A stretch of DNA of 64,000 bases, from NCBI GenBank assembly GCA_024278275.1, contig JAJRTN010000032.1, forward strand, positions 1 through 64,000, read 5' to 3'. Position 1 is the stretch's first letter. Each line of letters begins with the position of its first letter. Of the stretch, positions 43,044 through 50,753 are shown in pieces. The position numbers and the translations under genes were made by a program. Origin of the DNA: Candidatus Hydrogenedentota bacterium (GTDB lineage Bacteria > Hydrogenedentota > Hydrogenedentia > Hydrogenedentales > JAJRTN01). The notes beneath the pieces are model-generated. The model saw only the letters and a program-made list of their open reading frames with translations, searched no databases and was not told the DNA's origin.

Positions 43044-44339
43044 CTATCTGTTCAGCCATTGACGGAGTCGCTCGATGCGCGCTTTCTTTTCGGGGCGCGT
43101 GTATAGATTTGACATCTCGTGGGGGTCTGCTTCCAGGTCGTGGTAGGCGCAAAGCCCTTCGTCCTCGGAAAGGACCAGTTTTTCCGACACCGTGCGCACG
43201 ACACGCTGACCGGGCGGGACGTCGGCCGTGGCGGCCCGGCGGAGTGCCACACCGGGGGAACGCAATTTGGGGGTCAGGCTTTTTCCGGTAAACGTGGGGG
43301 GCAACGTCAATCCCGTCACATCGAGGATCGTTGCGGGAATATCGTCCAGCCGGGCGAGTGCCGGGTTCGCCGTCCCCCGTCGCGGACCGCCGAGGCCGCT
43401 GATCACCAGGGGCACGCGCAAGAGGGAATCGTAGGGCCGTCCGGGTGCGCCGAACACAAGGCCGTGCTGCCCCATGTAGTTTCCATGGGTTCCACAGAAG
43501 ACAACCAGGTTGTTGGTGATGCCCCGTGCCGTGAGGGTGGCCAGGATGCGGCCCACCTGGTGATCAAGATGGGTTATGTTGGCGTAATAGTACGCCAGTA
43601 TGCGACGGAATCGGGCTTCGGTCATGGCGCGCGGATCAAAGTGCCCGTCAAAGCCCGTGTCCTCATCCCGCACCGGTAGCTGAAAATCCGGAGGCAGGCG
43701 AAGGGCGGTCGGTTTGTATCGATCCGCCCAGGGTGGGGTGGGGTCAAAAGGATGATCGGGCTTGGTGAAACTCACCCAAAGAAAGAAGGGGCTTTACACG
43801 CGTTGCAGGTACCGCACGGCCCGGCTTCCAATCCACGTGGTGACATGGTGCCGTTCGCCCAGGTTCGACCGCATGGCACCGAAAGAACGCCAGTAGGCTT
43901 CCGGCGCTTCATCGCGGCGGACCCGGTCCCAGACCTCGATGCGGTCCACCAGGCCCCGTTTGCCGAGCCACCGGTGGTAGTCGTCGGCATCGCGTAGAAG
44001 GGGGGTCTGCTCCACCCGGTGGACGGTTTCGAAGCCCAGGGCCGCCGGGCTGGTCTCTGCCCCCAGGATACCGATGAGGGCCGTATCATACCGCGCCTGC
44101 CGGAGTTGGTTGGGCAGGGCGGCGAAATGATGGAGCGGGGAGGCGTCGGGATGGCCGTAAAGCAGGTTCAGGCGGGCACGAACCGGATCGGCCGCCGGTG
44201 TAATGGCCTGCTCGAAGCGGATTCCATGGGCGGCCAGGGCGTCGATATTGGGCGTGCGCACATCGGGATTGGCCGCGAAGCCCAGGCAGTCATGGCGCAG
44301 GCCCGGCGCGGTGATCAGGATTATGTTGGGCCGCGGCAT
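43044..44339 (-). pseudogene. Sulfatase-family gene, inactivated
   Basis: The whole length (about 430 codons) reads as a sulfatase: PNIILITAPGLRHDCLGF...VRTPNIDALAAHG at the N terminus, then PFFLWVSFTKPDHPFDP, YYANITHLDHQVG, FCGTHGNYMGQHG and a C-terminal DPHEMSNLY. A TAA at 43794-43796 stops the frame just before PFFLWVSF; the reading frame is the same on both sides. The active site is also gone: the Cys that becomes formylglycine in CxPxR is Ala (AADPVR), and the first metal Asp pair is AP. Inactivity by two independent routes makes decay likely. The Gfo/Idh/MocA gene lies upstream on the same strand. Confidence 0.85.
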
Positions 44340-44421
44340 GGCGATCTTGTACCCTCAAGTGTGCGCGCCGCCCATGCCCGAAGACATGAGCGGCACGGGG
44401 AACCGTTGTCTTGCGTTGGAA

Positions 44422-45405
44422 TCAGGGCACGCGGACGGGCTGGCCCGATGCAGCCGACTTCCACGCCGCTTCCGTGACCTCGATGACGCGAAGGCCGCAT
44501 TCCGGCGGTGCCTGGGGCACGTCCTTGCCGAGAATACAGTCAATAAAGTTGGTGTCGGGGGTCTTGCTGTACTTGGGCAGACGCACCTTGACCGGCTTGC
44601 CCTTGGCGTCCTGCTGGATGAGTCCAAGGCCCTGGCGCAGATAGAACGCGCCCTTGCTGCCCACGATGGTGTGGTCCTCGTACCACCCGGGCGCGTTGCC
44701 GATAATGGACAGGCTGCCCGTCGCGCCGTTGGCGAAACGCATGGTGAGGGACGAGTTGATATCCACCTCGCGGTCGAAGTTCTCGCAACGGGCGTAGACC
44801 TCCTTTACCTTCATCCCCGTGACCCACATGATGATGTCGAGCACGTGGCTGCCGGAATCGTTGAGCTGGCCGCCGCAGGAAATGGCCTGCTCCTGCCGCC
44901 AGGTTCCCGTCTGGCTGATCATCCACTCCTGGGAGAGCAGGGCCTGGATGTACTGGATTTCGCCGAGCTTGCCCTTCATGATCTGGTCGCGCATGTAGCG
45001 GAACTGCGGGTCGCAATGGCGCTGGTAGCTTACGGCGAAAACCACGCCCTTGGCCTTGGCTTTACGGATGAGCGCCTTGGCGTGCCGGATGCTGCATACC
45101 ATTGGCTTTTCCGTCAATACGTGAAGGCCCCGGTTCATGCAGGTGCTGATTTGCTCGTAGTGGTAGACGTGGGGCGAAAGAATATGCACCGCGTCAAGTT
45201 CTTCATTCTTGATCAATGCTTTGTAGTCGTCGTAAACGGGCAGGGCATCGGTGCCGGGACAGTGCTGGTAGAAGCGTTGAAGCATGTCTGGCGACGGGTC
45301 ACACAGCGCCACGAGTTCGGCCCGCTTGTGTTCCTTGAGCCGGTGAAAATGGAACGGCGCGATGCCTCCTGTCGCAATGAATCCAACGCGCACTTTTTTG
45401 GCCAT
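44422..45405 (-). CDS. Gfo/Idh/MocA-family oxidoreductase
   Basis: 327 residues. The N-terminal Rossmann domain has RVGFIATGGIAPFHF, LCDPSPDML and LTEKPMVCSIRHA, with the EKP lysine typical of the family. The C-terminal beta sheet holds QLNDSGSHVLDIIMWVTG, with the catalytic His. Members oxidise or reduce sugars and inositols with NAD(P); the substrate is unknown. GAGGAAGGAAA precedes the ATG. The sulfatase relic lies 82 bases downstream, so both may descend from a glycan-use operon. It lies 142 bases downstream of the nitrate operon on the same strand. Confidence 0.9.
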   Translation of the reverse strand: MAKKVRVGFIATGGIAPFHFHRLKEHKRAELVALCDPSPDMLQRFYQHCPGTDALPVYDDYKALIKNEELDAVHILSPHVYHYEQISTCMNRGLHVLTEKPMVCSIRHAKALIRKAKAKGVVFAVSYQRHCDPQFRYMRDQIMKGKLGEIQYIQALLSQEWMISQTGTWRQEQAISCGGQLNDSGSHVLDIIMWVTGMKVKEVYARCENFDREVDINSSLTMRFANGATGSLSIIGNAPGWYEDHTIVGSKGAFYLRQGLGLIQQDAKGKPVKVRLPKYSKTPDTNFIDCILGKDVPQAPPECGLRVIEVTEAAWKSAASGQPVRVP

Positions 45406-45547
45406 GGTGTTTTCCTTCCTCTCGATGTTTTTCGTTCCCCGGTTTGCGAACGCGCACTAATCGTACAGACGCCCCCCCATGGATGCAAACAGCGGTACGC
45501 CGACGGGTATTTGCGGGATTGGGGATCTTTCCGCGTCCTTGCGGCGG

Positions 45548-47482
45548 CTACATGGCGGAGGTCCGCATTTCCATGGGTTGTTTGAGTAGCCACAGGCTTA
45601 CCAGGCTGAAGAGCACCATGGCGATCAACATGGGCACCTGGCTTCGGAAAGCCCGTTTGGGGTCCTGGAACAGGGCGCTGGCGATACGTCGGGCTATCCA
45701 CAGGCTGTAGACGTGGCCGATCATGACGAAGAGCACCTGGATCAGCCAGAGAGTCGGCAGGTCCACCAGGGGCGCGAAAGTTTTCTCCGCCGTGCCGAAA
45801 AGATCCCATTCCCAACCGAAGGGATCGGACAGGAGGGCGAGAACCTTCTGACCTTCCATGAGAAGATGTTCGCTGTTGTGCGCCAGGTGATAGAAGAGGG
45901 CGATGGGGAGCATGGCGTAGGCGTAGCGGATGAAGTAGGCCCGGTAGCCGGTCTCATGCTCTTGGGCCATCCAGCGCGAAAGGGCCACGAGGACGGCATA
46001 GATGAGGCCGGGCATCACCATCAGCCCGGCCATGCCGAGGGTGAAGGCCAGGGTCTCGCCGAGACCGGTGAAAGACTGGATGGCGTCGAGTATTTCGCGC
46101 CAGGCGCCGGTCATGGTGAGACCGTGAAAACCGGCGAGGGAAAGCATGAGCAGGGCCAGGTAGGCCTCGTCGGAACGGGGCCGGTACCGGGCGGCCAGGT
46201 CGGAGGCCCAAGGGCGGAGGCGAAGCGCCACGTTATCCCGGTCGCAGGTCTTCAGGCACTCCATGCAGGAGATGCAGTAGGTGTTTTGTTCCATGCCGGG
46301 CAGGTATTGGAAGGTGGGGCAGGGGTCGCCCTTTTCACTGCCCTTGAAGCAGGCCTTCGAACGGCAGGCACGGCAGGTGTCATGATCCACCGCCCGCACT
46401 TCGACGGGAGAGAACAAGGCATAAAGCCCGCTGATCCGTCCGACGAGACATCCATATCGGCAGAAGGATTCACGGTCGAAAAGGAAGGCGCTGACGAAGG
46501 CCAGGCCCACCATGCCCAGCCCGAGCCAGGCCGTGGCCCGCGGGTTCATGGTGACGCCGAAACCCAACTCCACCCAGGTGAGGGCTACGAAAAGCAGGGT
46601 GGCGGGCCAGATATTGCGCATGAGCCTGGGCCATTTCAGGCCCAGGCCCAGGCCCTCTTTCTTTGGTCCCCAGAAACGCAGTCCCTCCGACCAGTTGGCG
46701 ATGCTTTCCCAGGGGCAGACGTAGCACCATGCCTTGCCGAAGTACAGGATCAGCCAGACCAGGCCGCCCCACCAAACGGTCCAGGTGAGGATGGGAGCGA
46801 TGTTTTTCGAGGGAATCTGGTTGCCGAAGAGACCCGCGGCAATGATCAGCACGAACGCCGCCAGCACCACGGCGCGTGCGAAGAAGCGGGTGAGGGGATG
46901 GATGATCGCATGGTGAAGGGGCGCGAAGGCCAGCAGGTTCAACCGGGGCGGCGCGCCGCTCGCCTTGCCGCGCCGGTCCTCCCGGGCCGCCAGCCACTCG
47001 AAGACGCCGAAAGAAACAATCAGTATGAAGGCGACGCTGGTGTAATAGAGCCAATTCGGGATGCCCCACATGGTGTGCATGAAAAAACCGGCGGGGTCGT
47101 CGCGGAAGACCTGCCGGTGCTCCGCCGAGCAAAAAGCATGGGTCTTTCCCTGCCACGTGGCCTCGAAGCGTTCGCCTTCCGGGATGGGGGTGTATTTACC
47201 TTGGCTCCGGCACACCAGGCAGACTTCGGTCAAAAAACGCTTGGGTGTTTTCAGAAAGAGATCACGGCAGTAGGGGGAACAGAAGAAGTATGGGACGCCA
47301 TCCAGCATCGTGGCGGTCTCGTCGCCCACCTCCATGTGGCACACGGGGTCGATGCGCGGTCCCGGGGAGGCCATGCGGCCCCCGGCCAGTTCCAGACCCC
47401 CGCGGCTTTTACCGATAACGATCACCAGCACCACGAGCATGGCGCACAGGAAAGGGAAAGCCAGCGCGGTGAAACGCCTCAC
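45548..47482 (-). CDS. YHS-domain NosR/NapH-like membrane ferredoxin
   Basis: 644 residues. After an N-terminal helix come two YHS/TRASH-type modules: DPVCHMEV...FFCSPYCRDLFLKTPKRF (about 45-85) and a second ending HAFCSAEHRQVFRDDPAGFF (about 95-130). Then about six helices carry the NosR-like CYVCPWESIAN and CRYGCLVGRISG motifs and a 4Fe-4S domain (CRACRSKACF, CISCMECLKTCD). More helices end the protein. NosR-like proteins pass electrons from quinol or flavin to periplasmic reductases; YHS modules bind metals such as copper. GTG start at 47482 with AGGAGG seven bases upstream, overlapping the preceding gene by four bases. Last gene of the nitrate operon. Confidence 0.8.
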   Translation of the reverse strand: MRRFTALAFPFLCAMLVVLVIVIGKSRGGLELAGGRMASPGPRIDPVCHMEVGDETATMLDGVPYFFCSPYCRDLFLKTPKRFLTEVCLVCRSQGKYTPIPEGERFEATWQGKTHAFCSAEHRQVFRDDPAGFFMHTMWGIPNWLYYTSVAFILIVSFGVFEWLAAREDRRGKASGAPPRLNLLAFAPLHHAIIHPLTRFFARAVVLAAFVLIIAAGLFGNQIPSKNIAPILTWTVWWGGLVWLILYFGKAWCYVCPWESIANWSEGLRFWGPKKEGLGLGLKWPRLMRNIWPATLLFVALTWVELGFGVTMNPRATAWLGLGMVGLAFVSAFLFDRESFCRYGCLVGRISGLYALFSPVEVRAVDHDTCRACRSKACFKGSEKGDPCPTFQYLPGMEQNTYCISCMECLKTCDRDNVALRLRPWASDLAARYRPRSDEAYLALLMLSLAGFHGLTMTGAWREILDAIQSFTGLGETLAFTLGMAGLMVMPGLIYAVLVALSRWMAQEHETGYRAYFIRYAYAMLPIALFYHLAHNSEHLLMEGQKVLALLSDPFGWEWDLFGTAEKTFAPLVDLPTLWLIQVLFVMIGHVYSLWIARRIASALFQDPKRAFRSQVPMLIAMVLFSLVSLWLLKQPMEMRTSAM

Positions 47483-48069
47483 GACCGCGCCTCCTGTCCA
47501 GCCCCGGGAGTCTTCGCCATGCGCCGGCGTTTCTTGATGCGGATGGCCCGCACCACGATCAGGAAAACGACGGTTGCCGCCGCCACGCTCCCCAAGACCG
47601 TCCACGGCGACCCCGGATGGCCCACCACCATGGGAAGGTCGATAATCCAGGGAGCGTCCTCGGCCTCGAAGGCGATTCGAACCAGGTAGTTCGCCTCCTC
47701 CTTGAACTGGGGATAAAACTTGTAGATGGATTCTTCCAGTTGCGCTTTCATGGGACCGTAGACCACGGTGTCGCGGCCGATCATCGGATCCTTCAACACG
47801 GTCATGGTGACCGTATCATCGAAAGATTCGCCCGTGTCCAGGCGCCGAATGTAGACATGAAGCGAACACGACCCGCCGGGTTCGGGTCTGCCGGGGTAGC
47901 TCGTCATCTTGATTTCGTGCGGTCCCATATCGACGCGATAGGTCAGCACGGGGGTCTGGGGATAGTCCTTGTCGTAGGCGTAGTGGGGGATGCCCAGGAT
48001 GTGATGGCCCCAAGCGGTGCCAACACATGCGGCAAAGCACAGGGCCAGAAACGCCGCACGCCATTTCAT
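47479..48069 (-). CDS. FixH/YtkA-like periplasmic membrane protein
   Basis: 196 residues. Signal peptide (FLALCFAACVGTAWG), then a beta-rich periplasmic domain (about 20-155) with HHILGIPHYAYDKDYPQTP, paired histidines and YRVDMGPHEIKM. A C-terminal membrane helix (VLGSVAAATVVFLIVV) is followed by a basic cytosolic tail. The layout resembles FixH/YtkA-like proteins linked to cytochrome oxidase and copper metabolism; the match is by architecture only. GGAGGA precedes the ATG. The gene overlaps both neighbours by four bases, so its translation is coupled to napH and the NosR-like gene. Confidence 0.65.
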   Translation of the reverse strand: MKWRAAFLALCFAACVGTAWGHHILGIPHYAYDKDYPQTPVLTYRVDMGPHEIKMTSYPGRPEPGGSCSLHVYIRRLDTGESFDDTVTMTVLKDPMIGRDTVVYGPMKAQLEESIYKFYPQFKEEANYLVRIAFEAEDAPWIIDLPMVVGHPGSPWTVLGSVAAATVVFLIVVRAIRIKKRRRMAKTPGAGQEARS

Positions 48070-49118
48070 GAGGCACTCCTCCCGGTGGACGTTTCCCCGG
48101 CGACGGTCTCCCGCTGTTTCGCCCGTCCCAGCCGGTACGCCAGGGCATCGTCGTTGCAGTGCGAAATGCAGAGGCCGCAATTGTCGCAATCCATGCCCAT
48201 CCGGTTGATCATCGGGTTGAGACCAACCGGGCAGACCACGACGCACGCGGCGCAACGGGTACACTTTTCTTTCTTCAGTACGACACGGGCGGGCCGGGCA
48301 ACGCCAATCAACCCGTAGAGCGCACCGCCGGGGCAGATATAGCGGCACCACCAGCGGCGTGACAGGGTCACCTCGAAAAGTGCTATCGCGAGAATCAGCA
48401 GGCTCATCCAGGTGAGACCGGACATCCAGGCGTTGAAGTGGCCATCCTCGGCGCCGTCGAATATCCCGAAGACCAGGTCATGGGCCTCCCGGCTGATGAT
48501 GGCCGGCGGGTAGATGTAGCCAAATACCGGCGTTGCGAAGATGCACGCCAGAACAAGTCCCGTAAAGAGGAGGGCGTACTTCGTCGTGCGAGAGAACTTG
48601 ATATCGAGGGGAGGAAGCTCCAGGAGCTTGAGCACTCCCCGCAAACGGTCCGTGATTTCAAGGAAAAGGTTCATGGGGCACACCCAGGAACAGAACACGC
48701 GCCCCAACACGAGGGTCAGCAACACGGGCACGATGAGACTTATGACGAGCACCCGGGCAACTTTCTTGCCGGCCACCACGCTCTCCGCGCCTGCCAGCGG
48801 ATCGGTCATGGAGAGGCCGGCAAGCTGAACCGACCACGGACCTCCGCGCAGACTTTGGGTGTAGGAAAGTACCGCCTTTCGGTCACGAACCTTTTCCCCC
48901 GCACGTTCCTTTTCCCCCTTCGGCAGCGACCGGAAGGTTGCGTCCATGGCCTTCAGCGCGCGGCCCTGGACGGTGCCATCCCACTTCCTGATATTCTGGT
49001 CGAGTTCACGCGCCGCGAGGTAATTCCCATAGCGCGACACGGCGGGGATGGCCAGGAGCAGGGCCAGCGCGGTCATCTGCACAAGACGCCGGGCAATCTG
49101 GAGCTTTATTACGCGCAT
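48066..49118 (-). CDS. napH: NapH-like quinol-oxidising ferredoxin
   Basis: 350 residues with four main helices. The membrane motifs CSWVCPMNLFLEITDRLRG and CRYICPGGALYGLIG are the NapH/NosR/RdxA pairs. Two 4Fe-4S motifs follow at the C terminus (CTRCAACVVVCP and CDNCGLCISHC). NapH with NapG feeds electrons from menaquinol to NapA in organisms lacking NapC. The 80-residue periplasmic loop after the first helix (about 35-115) is longer than usual. It overlaps the second NapG-type gene by ten bases and the FixH-like gene by four. No NapC is seen in the cluster, in line with this role. Confidence 0.85.
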   Translation of the reverse strand: MRVIKLQIARRLVQMTALALLLAIPAVSRYGNYLAARELDQNIRKWDGTVQGRALKAMDATFRSLPKGEKERAGEKVRDRKAVLSYTQSLRGGPWSVQLAGLSMTDPLAGAESVVAGKKVARVLVISLIVPVLLTLVLGRVFCSWVCPMNLFLEITDRLRGVLKLLELPPLDIKFSRTTKYALLFTGLVLACIFATPVFGYIYPPAIISREAHDLVFGIFDGAEDGHFNAWMSGLTWMSLLILAIALFEVTLSRRWWCRYICPGGALYGLIGVARPARVVLKKEKCTRCAACVVVCPVGLNPMINRMGMDCDNCGLCISHCNDDALAYRLGRAKQRETVAGETSTGRSAS

Positions 49119-49792
49119 GGTCTAACCCGCAATCCTCCTGATGCGCCGGACCACCGGCGTGTACTGGTCACCTGGATGGCGCGAAGACCCTCCCGCTCGT
49201 CCACGATGCAAAACTCCTCGCAAAGCCCGCAGCCGGTACAGTGATCGGCATGGATCTCCGGCGCATTGCGAATCCCCTGGGTAATCGCCTTGCCCCGAAG
49301 GGGACAGGCCGTGAAACATGCGCCGCAAACGCCCGTTCCCGCATGGGAGACGCAGAGCCGTTTGTCCACGACCGCAAGTCCCATGCGGGCGTCTTCCTTC
49401 TTTTCAAGGGGTTCAATGGCTCCCGTGGGACAAGCGTCCCCACAGGCCAGACACAGGTTGCAGGCGCGGACAAGGGGAAATATACCGGGCGTGCCCTGGG
49501 AAGAGCCCGCTTCGGGACCGAAGAGCCGGATGGCCCCGGTTTCGCAGGCGTCGGCGCATCGCGTACAGCGGATGCAACGGGCAAGAAAACCGGGTTCATC
49601 AAGCGAGCCCGGCGGACGCAAAAGCCCCAATCCCCTTCTCATGCCGGCGGGCGCTTCATTGCCGCGACGCAGGGAACCGAAGCCGGCCAGCGCCGCGCCG
49701 CCAACGACCACGCTGAAAGCCACCGACACGGAGCGCGACATGAATCCGCTCCGGTCTTCTTCCATTTCGTCACGCAAAGGCGTACTTCCCAT
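49109..49792 (-). CDS. NapG-type four-cluster ferredoxin, second copy
   Basis: 227 residues. A hydrophobic N terminus (VSVAFSVVVGGAALAGFG) suits export or anchoring, though a clear twin-arginine motif is lacking. Four 4Fe-4S sites follow: CIRCTRCADAC, CNLCLACGDACP, the CVSHAGTGVCGACFTACP split site and CTGCGLCEEFC. This is the NapG/MauM pattern. A start at 49741 (GGAG eight bases upstream) is a good alternative to the ATG at 49792. It sits next to napH and should form the electron relay with it. Cysteine spacing differs from the first NapG-type protein, so the two are not recent duplicates. Confidence 0.82.
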   Translation of the reverse strand: MGSTPLRDEMEEDRSGFMSRSVSVAFSVVVGGAALAGFGSLRRGNEAPAGMRRGLGLLRPPGSLDEPGFLARCIRCTRCADACETGAIRLFGPEAGSSQGTPGIFPLVRACNLCLACGDACPTGAIEPLEKKEDARMGLAVVDKRLCVSHAGTGVCGACFTACPLRGKAITQGIRNAPEIHADHCTGCGLCEEFCIVDEREGLRAIQVTSTRRWSGASGGLRVRPCA

Positions 49793-49798
49793 CCAACG

Positions 49799-50041
49799 CT
49801 ACAGCGCGGTCTCGTGCATGTAGGCACTGCGGAGCCGTTTCAGAAGACGTCCCTTAACCGGTGAGGTGTCGCCCGAACAACGGTTGTCGAGGACACTACG
49901 GATCGCGTCCTCCGTGAGACGTCTGGCCCGGACACGATTCCCGGTGAACTTCATGGCCACGCCAAAAAGCATTCCGGCGTATTTCGAAACCTCATGCTCC
50001 ATCGCCACCACCGGCTCATGGGGATGCCCTGTTGCATTCAT
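49799..50041 (-). CDS. 80-residue sigma region 2-like protein in the nitrate operon
   Basis: Residues 20-76 read like the start of an ECF sigma factor: YAGMLFGVAMKFTGNRVRAR, then RLTEDAIRSVLDNR and KGRLLKRLRSAYMHE. The usual acidic DAEDLVQ patch is replaced by RARRLTED, and the promoter-melting part is missing. There is no region 4. It may be a relic, a small regulator or a chaperone-like accessory in the place of NapD. The ATG has GAGGA about ten bases upstream, and the gene sits six bases from the next one, so it is clearly expressed with the operon. The assignment is by resemblance and needs a profile search. Confidence 0.6.
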   Translation of the reverse strand: MNATGHPHEPVVAMEHEVSKYAGMLFGVAMKFTGNRVRARRLTEDAIRSVLDNRCSGDTSPVKGRLLKRLRSAYMHETAL

Positions 50042-50054
50042 GCCGGTCGTTTCC

Positions 50055-50750
50055 TCATTCCTTTTGGCCCCGTTCCGGGACTACCGTTTCCGCCCTGGTC
50101 GCCTGGTGCCTCGGGCGTATGTGAATCGCCTGGGGATAACGGACACAGGCCCGTTCGCAGAGGCCGCAGCCGACACATGCGGAAGCATCGACCATTGGTT
50201 TTTCCCACAGACCCGCCTTGAGCGCCAAACCTTCGAATGGGCACGCCCGAACGCAGACCCCGCACGACGCGCCGTTGTAGGAATAGCAGAGGTTCAAATC
50301 CACCTCGGCTGTTCCCATCTTCACATGGGCCCGGATGCTGTCGTTGTCTTTTCGCGTTGCCTGCAACGCTCCCGAAGGACACGACGCGGTGCAAAGCAAA
50401 TGTTCTCCGGGAATGCCGTTGCACAACATGCAGGCCTGCTTTCGGGGGAAGATGACCGGGGTGCCCAACTGTCCTCGTCCCGGGCGCATGGCCAGGTCCT
50501 TGCCCGACGCTTCGGTGAAAGCCACGATGCACCGGTTGGGGCAGGCGTCGGCGCAACGCCCACAACGGATGCACGTTGCGAGGAAGTCTCCTTCCAGCAG
50601 TGCGCCCGGTGGGCGGATGCAGGGCTCCGCCGCGACGGTACCCATGCCACCCAGCGTCATGCCTCCCGCCGATACGCCCACCACGGAAAGCAATCCGGCG
50701 GCGCATTGGCGAAGGAACTTGCGTCGGCTCTTTGTGGTCGTCTTCGTCAA
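50055..50750 (-). CDS. napG: NapG-type four-cluster ferredoxin with Tat signal
   Basis: 231 residues. The twin-arginine signal (SRRKFLRQCAAG) sends the folded protein to the periplasm. Four 4Fe-4S sites follow: CIRCGRCADACP, the long-loop CMLCNGIPGEHLLCTASCP, CYSYNGASCGVCVRACP and CVGCGLCERACV. NapG passes electrons from NapH toward NapA. It lies three bases after napA, and the start region overlaps no other gene. Cluster order and Tat signal match NapG well. The operon has two such proteins, which is unusual. Confidence 0.88.
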   Translation of the reverse strand: MTKTTTKSRRKFLRQCAAGLLSVVGVSAGGMTLGGMGTVAAEPCIRPPGALLEGDFLATCIRCGRCADACPNRCIVAFTEASGKDLAMRPGRGQLGTPVIFPRKQACMLCNGIPGEHLLCTASCPSGALQATRKDNDSIRAHVKMGTAEVDLNLCYSYNGASCGVCVRACPFEGLALKAGLWEKPMVDASACVGCGLCERACVRYPQAIHIRPRHQATRAETVVPERGQKE

Positions 50751-50753
50751 GGT

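Noticed and set aside
45713-47689. 658-codon plus-strand frame opposite the NosR-like gene
   Set aside because: His/Gly/Glu-rich shadow of a membrane protein gene with clear cysteine motifs on the other strand.
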